64,000 bases of DNA from Oculatella sp. LEGE 06141 (GTDB lineage: Bacteria > Cyanobacteriota > Cyanobacteriia > Elainellales > Elainellaceae). Shown piece after piece: positions 30,261 to 38,688 of the stretch. A model generated the notes under the pieces. The model saw only the letters and a list, made by a program, of their open reading frames with translations. It was not told where the DNA came from and did not search any database. The stretch is from NCBI RefSeq assembly GCF_015207605.1, contig NZ_JADEWO010000003.1:208621-272620 (forward strand), in the 5' to 3' direction. The position numbers and the translations under genes were made by a program. Position 1 is the first letter of the stretch. Every line of letters starts with the position of its first letter.

Positions 30261-31517
30261 ATGGCTCAGCCTGATTTGTTTGAACTTGCTCGGCAGGGAG
30301 ATCCTGGTGCGATCGCCACATTACTCAACCGCAGCCTACAGCCACGGGGAGTGGAGGCCAAACTGCTGCTGCGGGAAAACTGCCTGAAGATTTTGCTGGT
30401 ATCAGCCCGTCCGCTTGAGCAACAGGCGTTTATCCAATTTCTGCATCAGCAGATTAGCCGCCTTCAACCTCAAACTATTCAGCGAGTTAAGGTGTATGCT
30501 CAACGCACCGGAGAAGATACGGCGACGTGGTATCAAGAGTTTGTTCCGGGGCAAGATGCCAACCTGATAGCGATCGCCAATGAGGACGCAGGGGTGAACT
30601 CTAAATCAGAGTCTGCTGCCTTTTGGGTGACGTTGCGTTCCTTTCGCCTGGCTACTGTTTTTCCGTATCAAGATGTCCTGGGTCGCGAGCTGTATCAAAA
30701 CGCTACGGTCAAACTGCTGCTATTTTTTGCGCTCTTTCCGTTGCTGGTGGATCTCGTTTCAGACTGGGCTAGTTTGGCACAGGCAGCATGGCTGTTGGGC
30801 ATTTACTATGCCTGCATTTGGGGCGTTGTGCTGCACCATTTGATTAAGCCTCGCCAATTTTCCTGGCAAGATACCCTGAAGTGCATTCTATTTACCGTAT
30901 TTATTGGTATTCCTCTATTGCTGATGTTGCAGCAGGTGCCGCCGTTTCGAGTGCTGTATGGTGCAACCCGAGGCGGATTTATTTTTCGTATGTTCGGCTT
31001 TGTGCTGGGGGTCGGTGTTTTAGAAGAACTGTGTAAAGCTTTGCCTGTCTATTTGTTTTTGCTCCGGTTGGGTAAGCTCCACGATCCGCTAACGTCGGCC
31101 TTTTATGGTGCGATGTCTGGGTTGGGTTTTGCGATCGCTGAAGGCGTTACCTACTCGTTGCTGTACGCGCTGGGCTTAACCCGTGGCGAGATTGGCCTGG
31201 GGGCATTTGTGGTGGCAAACACCATTCGGTTTGTCTCACTACCGCTATTTCATGCCATTTTGGCGGGCATTGTCGGGTATTTCATTGGGCTGGCGGCAAT
31301 CAACCCTTCCCGGCAATGGGCTATTCTTCTGATTGGTGTGGCGATCGCCGCTATTTTACACGGCTTATATGACTCGTTTGCGGGCAGCATCCTGGGCTTA
31401 CTCGTTATTGGGTTTACCATTTTGCTGTTTGCAGCCTATATTCGCCGCAGTAAGGAGATGGTGCGTCAAATGCAGCAAGCTGAATACGACTGGCAAGAGC
31501 TAAAACAGAGACCCTAA
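30261..31517 (+). CDS. PrsW-family intramembrane metalloprotease with N-terminal ELARQGDP domain
   Basis: 418 residues. Residues 1-95 repeat the N-terminal domain of the preceding protein (LFELARQGDPGAIATLLNRSLQPRG). The rest is a polytopic membrane domain with the PrsW signatures: EELCK near residue 255, FxxxE in GFAIAEGVTY near 290, a His in PLFHAILAGIVGYFIG near 330 and HGLYDSF near 370, which are predicted metal/catalytic residues. PrsW enzymes cut anti-sigma factors and similar proteins inside the membrane. Substrate unknown; the single-pass neighbour sharing its N-domain is a candidate (inference). Confidence 0.88.
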   Translation: MAQPDLFELARQGDPGAIATLLNRSLQPRGVEAKLLLRENCLKILLVSARPLEQQAFIQFLHQQISRLQPQTIQRVKVYAQRTGEDTATWYQEFVPGQDANLIAIANEDAGVNSKSESAAFWVTLRSFRLATVFPYQDVLGRELYQNATVKLLLFFALFPLLVDLVSDWASLAQAAWLLGIYYACIWGVVLHHLIKPRQFSWQDTLKCILFTVFIGIPLLLMLQQVPPFRVLYGATRGGFIFRMFGFVLGVGVLEELCKALPVYLFLLRLGKLHDPLTSAFYGAMSGLGFAIAEGVTYSLLYALGLTRGEIGLGAFVVANTIRFVSLPLFHAILAGIVGYFIGLAAINPSRQWAILLIGVAIAAILHGLYDSFAGSILGLLVIGFTILLFAAYIRRSKEMVRQMQQAEYDWQELKQRP

Positions 31518-31664
31518 TCTTTCATGCAACCGAGTCAGAGATATGGTTAAGTTTCAATAGAGTAAAGGGCAGAGGTTCCAAAGCTGACATTTAGTATCCC
31601 TGAACCTGGAGATACTGAATGAAAACTGTTATCAATACCACCCGATGGGTACCAAATTGGCGAC

Positions 31665-32039
31665 ATGATCAGAGTGACTCTAGATGAGATTGAGCAGTAT
31701 CGAACTGAGCTGGCGGACAATGCAGCAGCCCTGAAAGCGCTGGATATGATCGAAGACTGTGAGGGCGATATTGAAGATGCTGCGATCGCCCTGGCGCTTC
31801 AAGCAGGACAAGAACCCGACCGCTCTGATCAGTGGCTCGATGGGTTAGCGAAACGCTGGCGCTATTTTCTGTGCCAAACCGGAATGAAGGATGCTTTAGC
31901 GGCAGGCTCAATGACGCAAGCCATTAAACTGCTGGCCGCGGAAACAACGATTCCGCCGTTGCTGGCGACTCCTGTAGTCATCTATGTCCTCAAGACAGGG
32001 GTGAGCGATTTTTGTAAGCCCCTAGAGGAAAAAATTTGA
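31665..32039 (+). CDS. Conserved cyanobacterial hypothetical protein
   Basis: 124 residues, soluble, mostly helical by composition, starting MIRVTLDEIEQYRTELADNAAALKALDMIEDCEGDIEDAAIALA. The first half is acidic; the second half (ETTIPPLLATPVVIYVLKTGVSDFC) is more hydrophobic. No function recognised. Its TGA stop overlaps the TTG start of the next gene by 3-4 bases, so the two are probably translationally coupled. Confidence 0.75.
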   Translation: MIRVTLDEIEQYRTELADNAAALKALDMIEDCEGDIEDAAIALALQAGQEPDRSDQWLDGLAKRWRYFLCQTGMKDALAAGSMTQAIKLLAAETTIPPLLATPVVIYVLKTGVSDFCKPLEEKI

Positions 32040-33496
32040 GATCCGGGCTGGTGCTGGGGGCATTGCTGGTCGGTGTGCAGTGGGTGGGGCTGTCTGGATT
32101 GGTTCGGGCACAATCAGATCCCGCTGAACCTATTTGTGCCAGCGAGTTGAGCCGCTCGATTGAGGCGATCGCCAATCGTCCGGCGTTTCAACGCGCTCGA
32201 TGGGGAATCTTTATCCAAACAGCAGCACCCTTGTCGCTACGAGAAACGCTCTACAGCCGCGAAGGCGATCGCTACTTTATTCCAGCCTCGACGGTGAAAC
32301 TGTTAACAACCGCAGCAGTGCTGACTCGTCTGGGCGCTTCATTTCAAATTCGCACGTCGATTTATGCTGTAGATCAGCCATCTGGTTTGACGGTGCTACA
32401 CCTGCTGGGACGGGGCGATCCGAGCATTACCGATCTTGAGCTACAGCATCTAGCACGGCAGCTACGCGATCGCGGCATCACGCACATCGATCGGTTGATC
32501 CTCGATCATCGCTACTTTCGAGGGGATGCCATCCATCCCAACTGGGAATGGGAAGATGTGCAGGCCGGATATGGTGCGCCGGTCACCAGCCTGATCGTGA
32601 ATGAAAATGCGATCGGCTTCAGGTTGGTGCCGCAGGCCGTAGGTCAGCCGTTGCGTCTGGTTTGGGACGACCCAACCGCAGCGCTCGACTGGCGAGTGGA
32701 CAACCAATCCATTACGGTAGAGCCACCGAGTTCCGAGTGGGTTGAAATGTCTCGCGGTGGGACGCAGCCTGTGTTGCGCGTATTCGGGCAACTCCAGACG
32801 GGTTCTGAACCTGACTCTGTATCGGTTGCCGTTCCCAACCCCATTCACCATTTCGCTCAGCACGTTCGGCGGGCACTGGTTGCCGTAGGAATTGATGTGG
32901 CTCAGATACAGCTAGAGGCAGAGACCGACCAAATACCCAGCCGCGAGGTTGCAGCGATCGACTCTCCTCCGCTGGCAACGGTGTTAGTAGACGCCAACCA
33001 GGACAGCAATAATCTTTATGCAGAAGCGCTATTGCGGCAGTTAGGGACAGCAACGGCTGATTCATCGACCCTGAACGCCAGCCTTATGACGTTAGAAGAC
33101 ACGCTAACGACGCTAGGTGTGGATGCTGCGAGCTATGCACTGGTCGATGGTTCGGGACTATCACGCCATAACTTGGTGAGTCCAGAGGCCGTTGTCCAGA
33201 CGCTACAAGTGATGTCGGATAGTCCCAATGCGGCCATCTATCGAGACTCGTTGGCGATCGCAGGCATCAGCGGCACGCTCCGCAATCGGTTTGTTGACAC
33301 GCCCGTTCAGGGTAATCTGCATGGAAAAACGGGAGCCATGAGCGGAGTTGCAGCTTTGTCGGGTTACTTGCAGCCAACTCACTATTCACCGCTGGTGTTT
33401 AGCATTCTGGTGAACCAGTTTGAACAACCCGTGCGTGAGGTGCGACAGGCGATCGATGAAATGGTGTTGCTGCTAGCCCAACTCCGGTCATGCTAA
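32036..33496 (+). CDS. dacB: D-alanyl-D-alanine carboxypeptidase/endopeptidase (PBP4, peptidase S13)
   Basis: 486 residues. A hydrophobic signal peptide (GALLVGVQWVGLSGLVRAQS) exports it. The three penicillin-binding motifs are visible: SxxK as S85-T-V-K88, SxN in DSNNLY near 323, and KTG in HGKTGAMSG near 433. It trims peptidoglycan stem peptides or cross-links in the periplasm. No ATG fits; the proposed TTG at 32036 has AGAGGA a few bases upstream and overlaps the upstream stop, and a GTG five codons later (32051) is the alternative. Length is normal for PBP4. Confidence 0.92.
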   Translation: MRSGLVLGALLVGVQWVGLSGLVRAQSDPAEPICASELSRSIEAIANRPAFQRARWGIFIQTAAPLSLRETLYSREGDRYFIPASTVKLLTTAAVLTRLGASFQIRTSIYAVDQPSGLTVLHLLGRGDPSITDLELQHLARQLRDRGITHIDRLILDHRYFRGDAIHPNWEWEDVQAGYGAPVTSLIVNENAIGFRLVPQAVGQPLRLVWDDPTAALDWRVDNQSITVEPPSSEWVEMSRGGTQPVLRVFGQLQTGSEPDSVSVAVPNPIHHFAQHVRRALVAVGIDVAQIQLEAETDQIPSREVAAIDSPPLATVLVDANQDSNNLYAEALLRQLGTATADSSTLNASLMTLEDTLTTLGVDAASYALVDGSGLSRHNLVSPEAVVQTLQVMSDSPNAAIYRDSLAIAGISGTLRNRFVDTPVQGNLHGKTGAMSGVAALSGYLQPTHYSPLVFSILVNQFEQPVREVRQAIDEMVLLLAQLRSC

Positions 33497-33511
33497 CGGC
33501 TTTGAAACTCG

Positions 33512-33826
33512 CTAACTCCAGTCTTCGCGTTGCCGTCTGCCTCGGCCTTTGTAAACCTGAATGGTTTGGTGGATTTCCCGAGTTTTTGTGAACAGAGCGT
33601 CTTCTGTGAGCTGCCACTGGCTCAGGATCTTGTCCAGGTCGGTCTGAATATCCCTTGCCCCCGGAAAGCCACAGTACCGCACCCGCAAACGTGCCAACTC
33701 GGCCAGGTTAAAGTCGGTTGGTTCGCTGTTCAGGAGGCTATTCAACGTTTGGCGATCGTCGCTCCACTGGGGATGATGTTGATCTTTAGAACTGGAGTTG
33801 ATTGAACGGTTTGCAGAATCAGCCAT
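33512..33826 (-). CDS. DUF3288-like conserved hypothetical protein
   Basis: 104 residues. The sequence HPQWSDDRQTLNSLLNSEPTDFNLAELARLRVRY followed by GFPGARDIQTDLDKIL and WxLTEDALFTKTREIH looks like the cyanobacterial DUF3288 family, unknown function. ATG at 33826 is preferred over an in-frame GTG at 33862 for lack of similarity upstream. It converges with dacB, 15 nt apart. Confidence 0.7.
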   Translation of the reverse strand: MADSANRSINSSSKDQHHPQWSDDRQTLNSLLNSEPTDFNLAELARLRVRYCGFPGARDIQTDLDKILSQWQLTEDALFTKTREIHQTIQVYKGRGRRQREDWS

Positions 33827-34208
33827 AACGCCATTTGAAGGTTGACCGTTGTACGTAACCACCGCTATTAGTAGCGTACCTGATAGTGGTGACTTTACTA
33901 TCTGCTTTCCCTAAAATTTAGCTGGAACTTGGCTGAGATGGCGATCGCTAGCAAGAACCAACGGCTGTTGTGAATGGGGTAGATGCTTCCAGATATAGCG
34001 TTGTCGTTCTATCGGCTTTTGCAGAATGGATAGACGTTCTAAGTAGTTTGTCCAACTATTAAGAATACTAAAATCCAGACACAGTTCGCCTATAGCCCAA
34101 GTCCGGTTTGTTATATTACAGCACACAAGTGCCTGAAACTCAGACGGGAAGCGCTTCGCAATCGGCTGGTATGCCAATCTTTCACCTAAGCATAGGACAT
34201 TCGGAACC
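33827..34208. other. Intergenic region with a doubtful open frame
   Basis: About 380 bases. It contains a minus-strand frame of 88 codons (33911-34177, MAYQPIAKRFPSEF...) without a clear ribosome site or recognised domain; it is not called a gene, though it could be a small accessory protein. The divergent promoters of the two flanking genes must lie here. Confidence 0.4.
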
Positions 34209-35066
34209 GTGGTAGATCACCTTGAACCCTATCGGCGGATGGCTCGCTCCATTCGCTTTGTGCCTCCTATTTGGGATGCACGTCGATATCAACATCTGAC
34301 CGAGCCAACCCCGGTCAGGTCTATACCGTGGGTGCCCATTGCTCAGGAGAACACGTCTCAGCCGCTGGCCGATCCGGAGCCATCGGTTGACCCATCGGCT
34401 CATGCGGAAGCTTTGATTCGTGCGGCTGTGTCCCAGCCGACTACGCTACCCATCATTTATGTCCTTCCAGAAAGCATTGGCGATCGCATCAGCAAATTAA
34501 CCGATCAGGCTGAACAGGCAACCTATCCTGCACCGCAGCCGCTGGTGATGCCGCCGCCCAAGATTCCCCAACCCGACCCTAACTGGGTCGTTCCCAGTGT
34601 GGACGTACTGGTTAACGATCTGCACGAACCGCTGGAGCATAGGAGCGCAGGCGATCGCGAAGAGACAGGGGCAGAGTCCGAGAACACCGCTCCTGAACCA
34701 GAGTTGCTATCACCAACGGCTATAGATTCAGCAGATTCAGCCGCAACAAATGAGCCGCTAAGCGATCCCGTTGCCCACTGGTTTGGCTCGGTGGGTCACT
34801 ACCTGGAATCGGTAGCGCACACGCTTGAATCTGGGTTGCATGGGCAGACAGAACCCGCTGCGCCCCCACCCAACCCGGCACCGTTAGAAACAGACGTTTG
34901 CCCGAAGTGTACGTCTGCTAAGGTACGCAAAAACGGGCGGCGTAGCGGCAAGCCAAAATATCGCTGCCAAAGTTGCGGGCATCAGTTTGCGAAAAACGAA
35001 CCGGAACCCATACCCGTCAAGCCTGCTGGCAGACGCAGCGCTAAAGGGTTTGGAACGAAACGGTAA
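34209..35066 (+). CDS. Hypothetical protein with C-terminal transposase-type zinc ribbon
   Basis: 285 residues. The first 220 residues are low-complexity Pro/Glu/Ala-rich with no recognised fold. Near residue 231 it ends in a four-cysteine ribbon, CPKC...CQSCGHQF, with RKNGRRSGKPKYR between, resembling the zinc ribbon of IS1 InsA-type and other transposase N-termini. A basic tail (KPAGRRSAKGFGTKR) could bind nucleic acid. GTG at 34209 is weakly supported; ATG at 34239 is the alternative. No transposase catalytic part is present, so it is a domesticated or unrelated DNA/RNA-binding protein (inference). Confidence 0.65.
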   Translation: MVDHLEPYRRMARSIRFVPPIWDARRYQHLTEPTPVRSIPWVPIAQENTSQPLADPEPSVDPSAHAEALIRAAVSQPTTLPIIYVLPESIGDRISKLTDQAEQATYPAPQPLVMPPPKIPQPDPNWVVPSVDVLVNDLHEPLEHRSAGDREETGAESENTAPEPELLSPTAIDSADSAATNEPLSDPVAHWFGSVGHYLESVAHTLESGLHGQTEPAAPPPNPAPLETDVCPKCTSAKVRKNGRRSGKPKYRCQSCGHQFAKNEPEPIPVKPAGRRSAKGFGTKR

Positions 35067-35088
35067 CGCGATCGCCCCAGTCAAGAGC

Positions 35089-35580
35089 TTAAATCAGCGG
35101 TTTGGTCATCCATAGCGACTGCGGTTGGTATCCCAGTTTGGTGTATAGCTTCAAAGCGGGTCGATTTGAACAAAATACCTGTAGTCCCAGTTGGCGATCG
35201 CCTCGCTGCTTTGCCCAGGTTTCGGCACAGTGCATGAGCGCCGCCCCCACTCCTTGCCGCCGATGTGCTGGATTGACATATAGCAAAAAGATATGGGCAT
35301 GGCGATCGCCCTCAACTTGATCAATCGCTGTACCGATCCACAAACAGCCAATCGGTGACCGCCGCTGAAGGCGATCGCCGCTGTTTTGGTCTGGCTCTAC
35401 CCACCACAATGGGGTTTCGGCGGATAGGTACTGGTCAACCGTTTGCGCCAGATGGGCTAAGGCACGATCGCCATATAGCTCTTGATAGGTGCGCTGCATA
35501 AACTGAACCAGCAGCGCCCGGTCTAACCCTGATCCGCCGCGCAGTCGATATCCCGGAATCAATAACTCTGGTGCTCCCAC
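35089..35580 (-). CDS. GNAT-family N-acetyltransferase
   Basis: 163 residues. The acetyl-CoA binding motif A is seen as VNPAHRRQGVGAALMHCAETWAKQRG near 105-130, followed by QVFCSNRPALKLYTKLGYQPQ, both typical of GNAT enzymes. The substrate cannot be inferred. The start is a GTG at 35580 without an obvious ribosome site. It lies 22 nt after the small membrane protein gene on the same strand. Confidence 0.88.
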   Translation of the reverse strand: MGAPELLIPGYRLRGGSGLDRALLVQFMQRTYQELYGDRALAHLAQTVDQYLSAETPLWWVEPDQNSGDRLQRRSPIGCLWIGTAIDQVEGDRHAHIFLLYVNPAHRRQGVGAALMHCAETWAKQRGDRQLGLQVFCSNRPALKLYTKLGYQPQSLWMTKPLI

Positions 35581-35601
35581 TTCTGGATCGGCTGCGTCTG
35601 G

Positions 35602-35832
35602 TTAAGCGGTTACAACCGTGTCGGGTACTCCAACTGAACCATCAACCGGGGCAGAGGGTTGGGTGGCGATCGCGGAGCCATCGGGGTAATTAGCTTTCGG
35701 TTCCAGCTCCTCAATTGGGGCAGGTGCCACCATATCAGAGGGCAGAAAAATGCGTGCGCTCACTGCGACCAGCGCCACCAGAAACACCAGCACAATCAAG
35801 AACGGGGCAATGTATTGGCGAAAAATTGACAT
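35602..35832 (-). CDS. Small single-pass membrane protein, unknown
   Basis: 76 residues: an N-terminal membrane helix (APFLIVLVFLVALVAVSARIF) then an acidic, Pro-rich tail (APIEELEPKAN). No family recognised. The layout resembles small cyanobacterial membrane-anchored proteins. It is directly upstream of the GNAT gene, in the same direction, and may be co-transcribed with it. Confidence 0.6.
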   Translation of the reverse strand: MSIFRQYIAPFLIVLVFLVALVAVSARIFLPSDMVAPAPIEELEPKANYPDGSAIATQPSAPVDGSVGVPDTVVTA

Positions 35833-35938
35833 AAATGCAAGAAAAAGGAATTAATCTCTGGCTCTTTTCTATCCTAAGCGGTTTGGATTGCATCGTTGGT
35901 TGTTGCCGCTTGATCCACCTGCACGATTGCGTTCGTTA

Positions 35939-37744
35939 CTAGGATGGGTCATCCTCTATGTCCAGTCCTGGCCGTAGCATGGTCAGGGTTTGCGATCGCC
36001 CCAATTGTCGTAACCACATCCACCCCACTACAGCCGTGATGAGGGCAACCCAGCCAGTCGTGGGTTGCAATAACAGGAAGCCACCAATGGCAAACATGGC
36101 ACCAAACAGCAGCAATATTGCTGCCAGGACGCGCAACAAATCGGTTTTTAAGTCCTGTGCAGGTGCCAGGCCAGTACGTGCCCGCTGCTTTGCCCAGCCG
36201 AGTCCTCCCGGTCGGACTTTAGTATAAAATGCGTCCAGTGTTTCGTCTGTTTCAGGTGGTGTGAGAAACATCACGGTAAGCCACACAGCGGCGGTAATGG
36301 CAGAGGTGACTGTGAGGCGCAGGCCAAAATCGTCAATGCGTAGGGCTGGAGCGATACTGGTGCTGAGGCCAATGATAAAACCACTGAGCATTGCAGCCAT
36401 TTCAGCCGCCGCATTGATTCGCCACCAAAACCAGCGCAAAATTAGGACCAACCCTGGGCCAGTGCCAATGGCAATCACTAACTGAAACACTGTTGTGACA
36501 TCTTCGGCAAAAAACGCGGCGATCGCCCCCAGTGCGGTTACAAGAACAGAGGCTCCCCGACCCGCCGATACTAACTCTGCTTGTGTGGCATTAGGTCTGA
36601 AGAAGCGGTTGTAGAGATCAAGGGTCAGGTAAGACGCTCCCCAATTGATCAAGGTTGAGACCGTACTCATAAAGGCGGCTAACAGCGATGCCACCACTAG
36701 ACCCAATGCGGCAGGCGGCAGAAAATCGAGCATTAGCCTGGGATAACCTAGCTCTCGATCGTCTAGGTCGGGATAGAGGGCGATCGCCGCCAGGGCAACC
36801 ACAATCCAGGGCCAGGTACGAATTACGTAATTGAGGATGTTGAAGCACCAGGCTGCCTTCTCCGCTTCCGCTTCACTTTTGGTTGCGGCTAAGCGTTGAA
36901 TAAATTCGCCGCCCCCATCGCTCCGCCGAAACGACCACCATTGCACCATTGCGTAGGCGGCAAAAGTGGTGGCTGTAATGCCAGCCGTATCGCTCCAGCG
37001 CAGCCAAGCCCCGTCTACGCCGATCGTAAACGGGATGAACGACAGCACATCAATTTCGGTGGACTGCTGCGCCTGTTGCAGCAATGTACCCATGCCGCCC
37101 ATGTGACCCACAGCAACAAAAGCCACCAGGAACGCCCCCACCAGCGCCAGCACAAACTGAAAGAAATCGGTTGCAACCACGCCCCACAGCCCCGAAACGC
37201 CAGCATAGCCGAGGACAAGAACGCTCACGCCAATCACGCTCCAGATCTTGAGGTTGTCGCCCGGTGTCATTCCCAGGCTTTGCCAAATTTCGAGAGCGTC
37301 GATCGCTTTTGTCATGGCCAGCATGGCATAACCGATGCCGATGCAGTTGATGGGTACGGCAAACAGAAACGCTTTTGTACCACGCAGCACCGCTGCCATC
37401 CGTCCGCCGTATCGCATTTCGGTTAGCTCGGCATCGGTCACAATTTCTGAGCGTCGCCACATTTTGGCGAAGATATAAATCATGATCAAGTGGGTGATGC
37501 CAAAACTCCACCACTCCCAGTTGCCAGCAATGCCGCGACTACCGACCACGCCAGCAATGTAGAGAGGCGTATCGATGGAGAAGGTGGTTGCGGCCATGCT
37601 GGTTCCTGCGAGCCACCAGGGAAGCGATCGCCCAGACACAAAAAAGTCCACCAGGCTGTTTGAGCCTTTGCGAGACAGGTATAGCCCTACCGCCATTGAA
37701 AACACCAGGTACAGCAGGACAATCAGCCAATCCACCAGTTGCAT
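35939..37744 (-). CDS. Sodium:solute symporter family protein
   Basis: 601 residues with about 13 membrane helices. Start MQLVDWLIVLLYLVFSMAVGLYLSRKG, then VSGRSLPWWLAGTSMAATTFSIDTPLYIAGVVG, a typical SSS (SLC5-like) first half, and LAAFMSTVSTLINWGASYLTLDLYNRF in the eighth-helix region, where the Na+ site Ser/Thr residues lie. Substrate not predictable: proline/glucose/other. Stands alone on the minus strand. Confidence 0.87.
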   Translation of the reverse strand: MQLVDWLIVLLYLVFSMAVGLYLSRKGSNSLVDFFVSGRSLPWWLAGTSMAATTFSIDTPLYIAGVVGSRGIAGNWEWWSFGITHLIMIYIFAKMWRRSEIVTDAELTEMRYGGRMAAVLRGTKAFLFAVPINCIGIGYAMLAMTKAIDALEIWQSLGMTPGDNLKIWSVIGVSVLVLGYAGVSGLWGVVATDFFQFVLALVGAFLVAFVAVGHMGGMGTLLQQAQQSTEIDVLSFIPFTIGVDGAWLRWSDTAGITATTFAAYAMVQWWSFRRSDGGGEFIQRLAATKSEAEAEKAAWCFNILNYVIRTWPWIVVALAAIALYPDLDDRELGYPRLMLDFLPPAALGLVVASLLAAFMSTVSTLINWGASYLTLDLYNRFFRPNATQAELVSAGRGASVLVTALGAIAAFFAEDVTTVFQLVIAIGTGPGLVLILRWFWWRINAAAEMAAMLSGFIIGLSTSIAPALRIDDFGLRLTVTSAITAAVWLTVMFLTPPETDETLDAFYTKVRPGGLGWAKQRARTGLAPAQDLKTDLLRVLAAILLLFGAMFAIGGFLLLQPTTGWVALITAVVGWMWLRQLGRSQTLTMLRPGLDIEDDPS

Positions 37745-37888
37745 AGCGCCTCACGCATGATTGCATTCAGTCATCTTGCCATAGTGCTGTCACATTTCTG
37801 ACCCATCCCCATCCGAGCGGACTGCATCGAGCGGGTGAGATCGTCACAGAACGGTGGTTGCAGATAGTTGAACGTTCAAGCACTGAAA

Positions 37889-37920
37889 AACCAGACTCAA
37901 ATTAATGATTGAGCCTGGTT
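37889..37920 (-). terminator. Terminator downstream of lexA
   Basis: Stem AACCAGACTCAA / TTGAGCCTGGTT (12 bp with one mismatch) and an 8-nt loop, followed on the minus strand by a T-run (GGTTTTTC). It lies about 70 nt beyond the lexA stop. Confidence 0.75.
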
Positions 37921-37988
37921 CCTGGAGCAATTAATTTATGGATGGGTTCGTCTAACTGATGGCCGAACGGTTGGGTTGTGCGGACGGG

Positions 37989-38600
37989 CTATCGACCAGC
38001 GTAGTCTCGCCATACGCCCACTAGAATTCCTTGAATAAGGACATCCTCTGCTTTCACCTCAATGGGTTTGTAATTAGAGTTGGCTGGTTTCAGGGTAACT
38101 TGATCCTGTTCACGGTAGAAATACTTCAGGGTGTTGCCGTAGCCATCCACCCTGGCCGCTACTATCAAGCCATTCTTGAGGCGATCGGGTTCTTGTACGG
38201 GTCGCATAATCGCGTAGTCGCCATCGGCGATCATCGCATCGATCATGCTATCTCCATTCACCCGTAGCGCATAGTCTTGAACCTGAAGCGGTAAACCAGA
38301 GATGCTGAGATATTCGGTGTCTGTGGTTGCAGGTTCATGCACTTCACCCGCAAATACCTCACCCTTGATGGGCACACCCTGCACCAGTGCTTTCAGAAGC
38401 CGAATGGTGCGGGCTTTTCCCTCGGTCCAATCGATGTATCCCTTTGCGCGTAAATGCTCCAATCGACTTTGGATTGGGGCGGGGGACTTCAAGCCCATCG
38501 CTTTCATCATTTGCCGAATGGATGGAGAATGCTGGTTTTGCCGGATGTAATCAACCAGCCAGTCGTAAAGTTGCTGCTGGACTTCAGTTAGGCGTTCCAT
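37989..38600 (-). CDS. lexA: LexA repressor (S24 family), self-cleavage residues intact
   Basis: 203 residues. N-terminal winged helix (residues 1-65), then the autoproteolytic domain. The cleavage site Ala84-Gly85 (KGEVFAGEVHEP), Ser118 in NGDSM and Lys159 in GNTLKY match the E. coli catalytic set (Ser119/Lys156), so RecA-stimulated self-cleavage looks possible. Several cyanobacterial LexA proteins (Synechocystis) have lost these residues. A LexA box lies just upstream at 38635-38648, suggesting autorepression. hppD is upstream on the same strand. Confidence 0.94.
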   Translation of the reverse strand: MERLTEVQQQLYDWLVDYIRQNQHSPSIRQMMKAMGLKSPAPIQSRLEHLRAKGYIDWTEGKARTIRLLKALVQGVPIKGEVFAGEVHEPATTDTEYLSISGLPLQVQDYALRVNGDSMIDAMIADGDYAIMRPVQEPDRLKNGLIVAARVDGYGNTLKYFYREQDQVTLKPANSNYKPIEVKAEDVLIQGILVGVWRDYAGR

Positions 38601-38634
38601 AAAAATATACGATTAAATACATAGGGTGTGCCCT

Positions 38635-38648
38635 AGAACACTTGTACC
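38635..38648 (-). promoter_or_regulatory. LexA box upstream of lexA
   Basis: On the minus strand the bases read GGTACAAGTGTTCT, an exact match to the cyanobacterial LexA box RGTACNNNDGTWCB. It lies 34-48 nt before the lexA ATG and 40 nt after the hppD stop, so it can overlap the lexA promoter. It supports autoregulation by an active LexA. Confidence 0.85.
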
Positions 38649-38688
38649 ATCATATTGGCTCTACTGTCTAGCCCTTGCATCAAAAAAC

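Noticed and set aside
33911..34177. 88-codon minus-strand frame in the gap after the DUF3288-like gene
   Set aside because: No family, ribosome site or conserved neighbourhood; kept only as a doubtful note.
34884..35084. Minus-strand frame opposite the zinc ribbon gene
   Set aside because: Antisense to the Cys-ribbon coding region and without support.
36896..37426. 176-codon plus-strand frame antisense to the symporter
   Set aside because: Shadow of a clear membrane transporter, no start signal.
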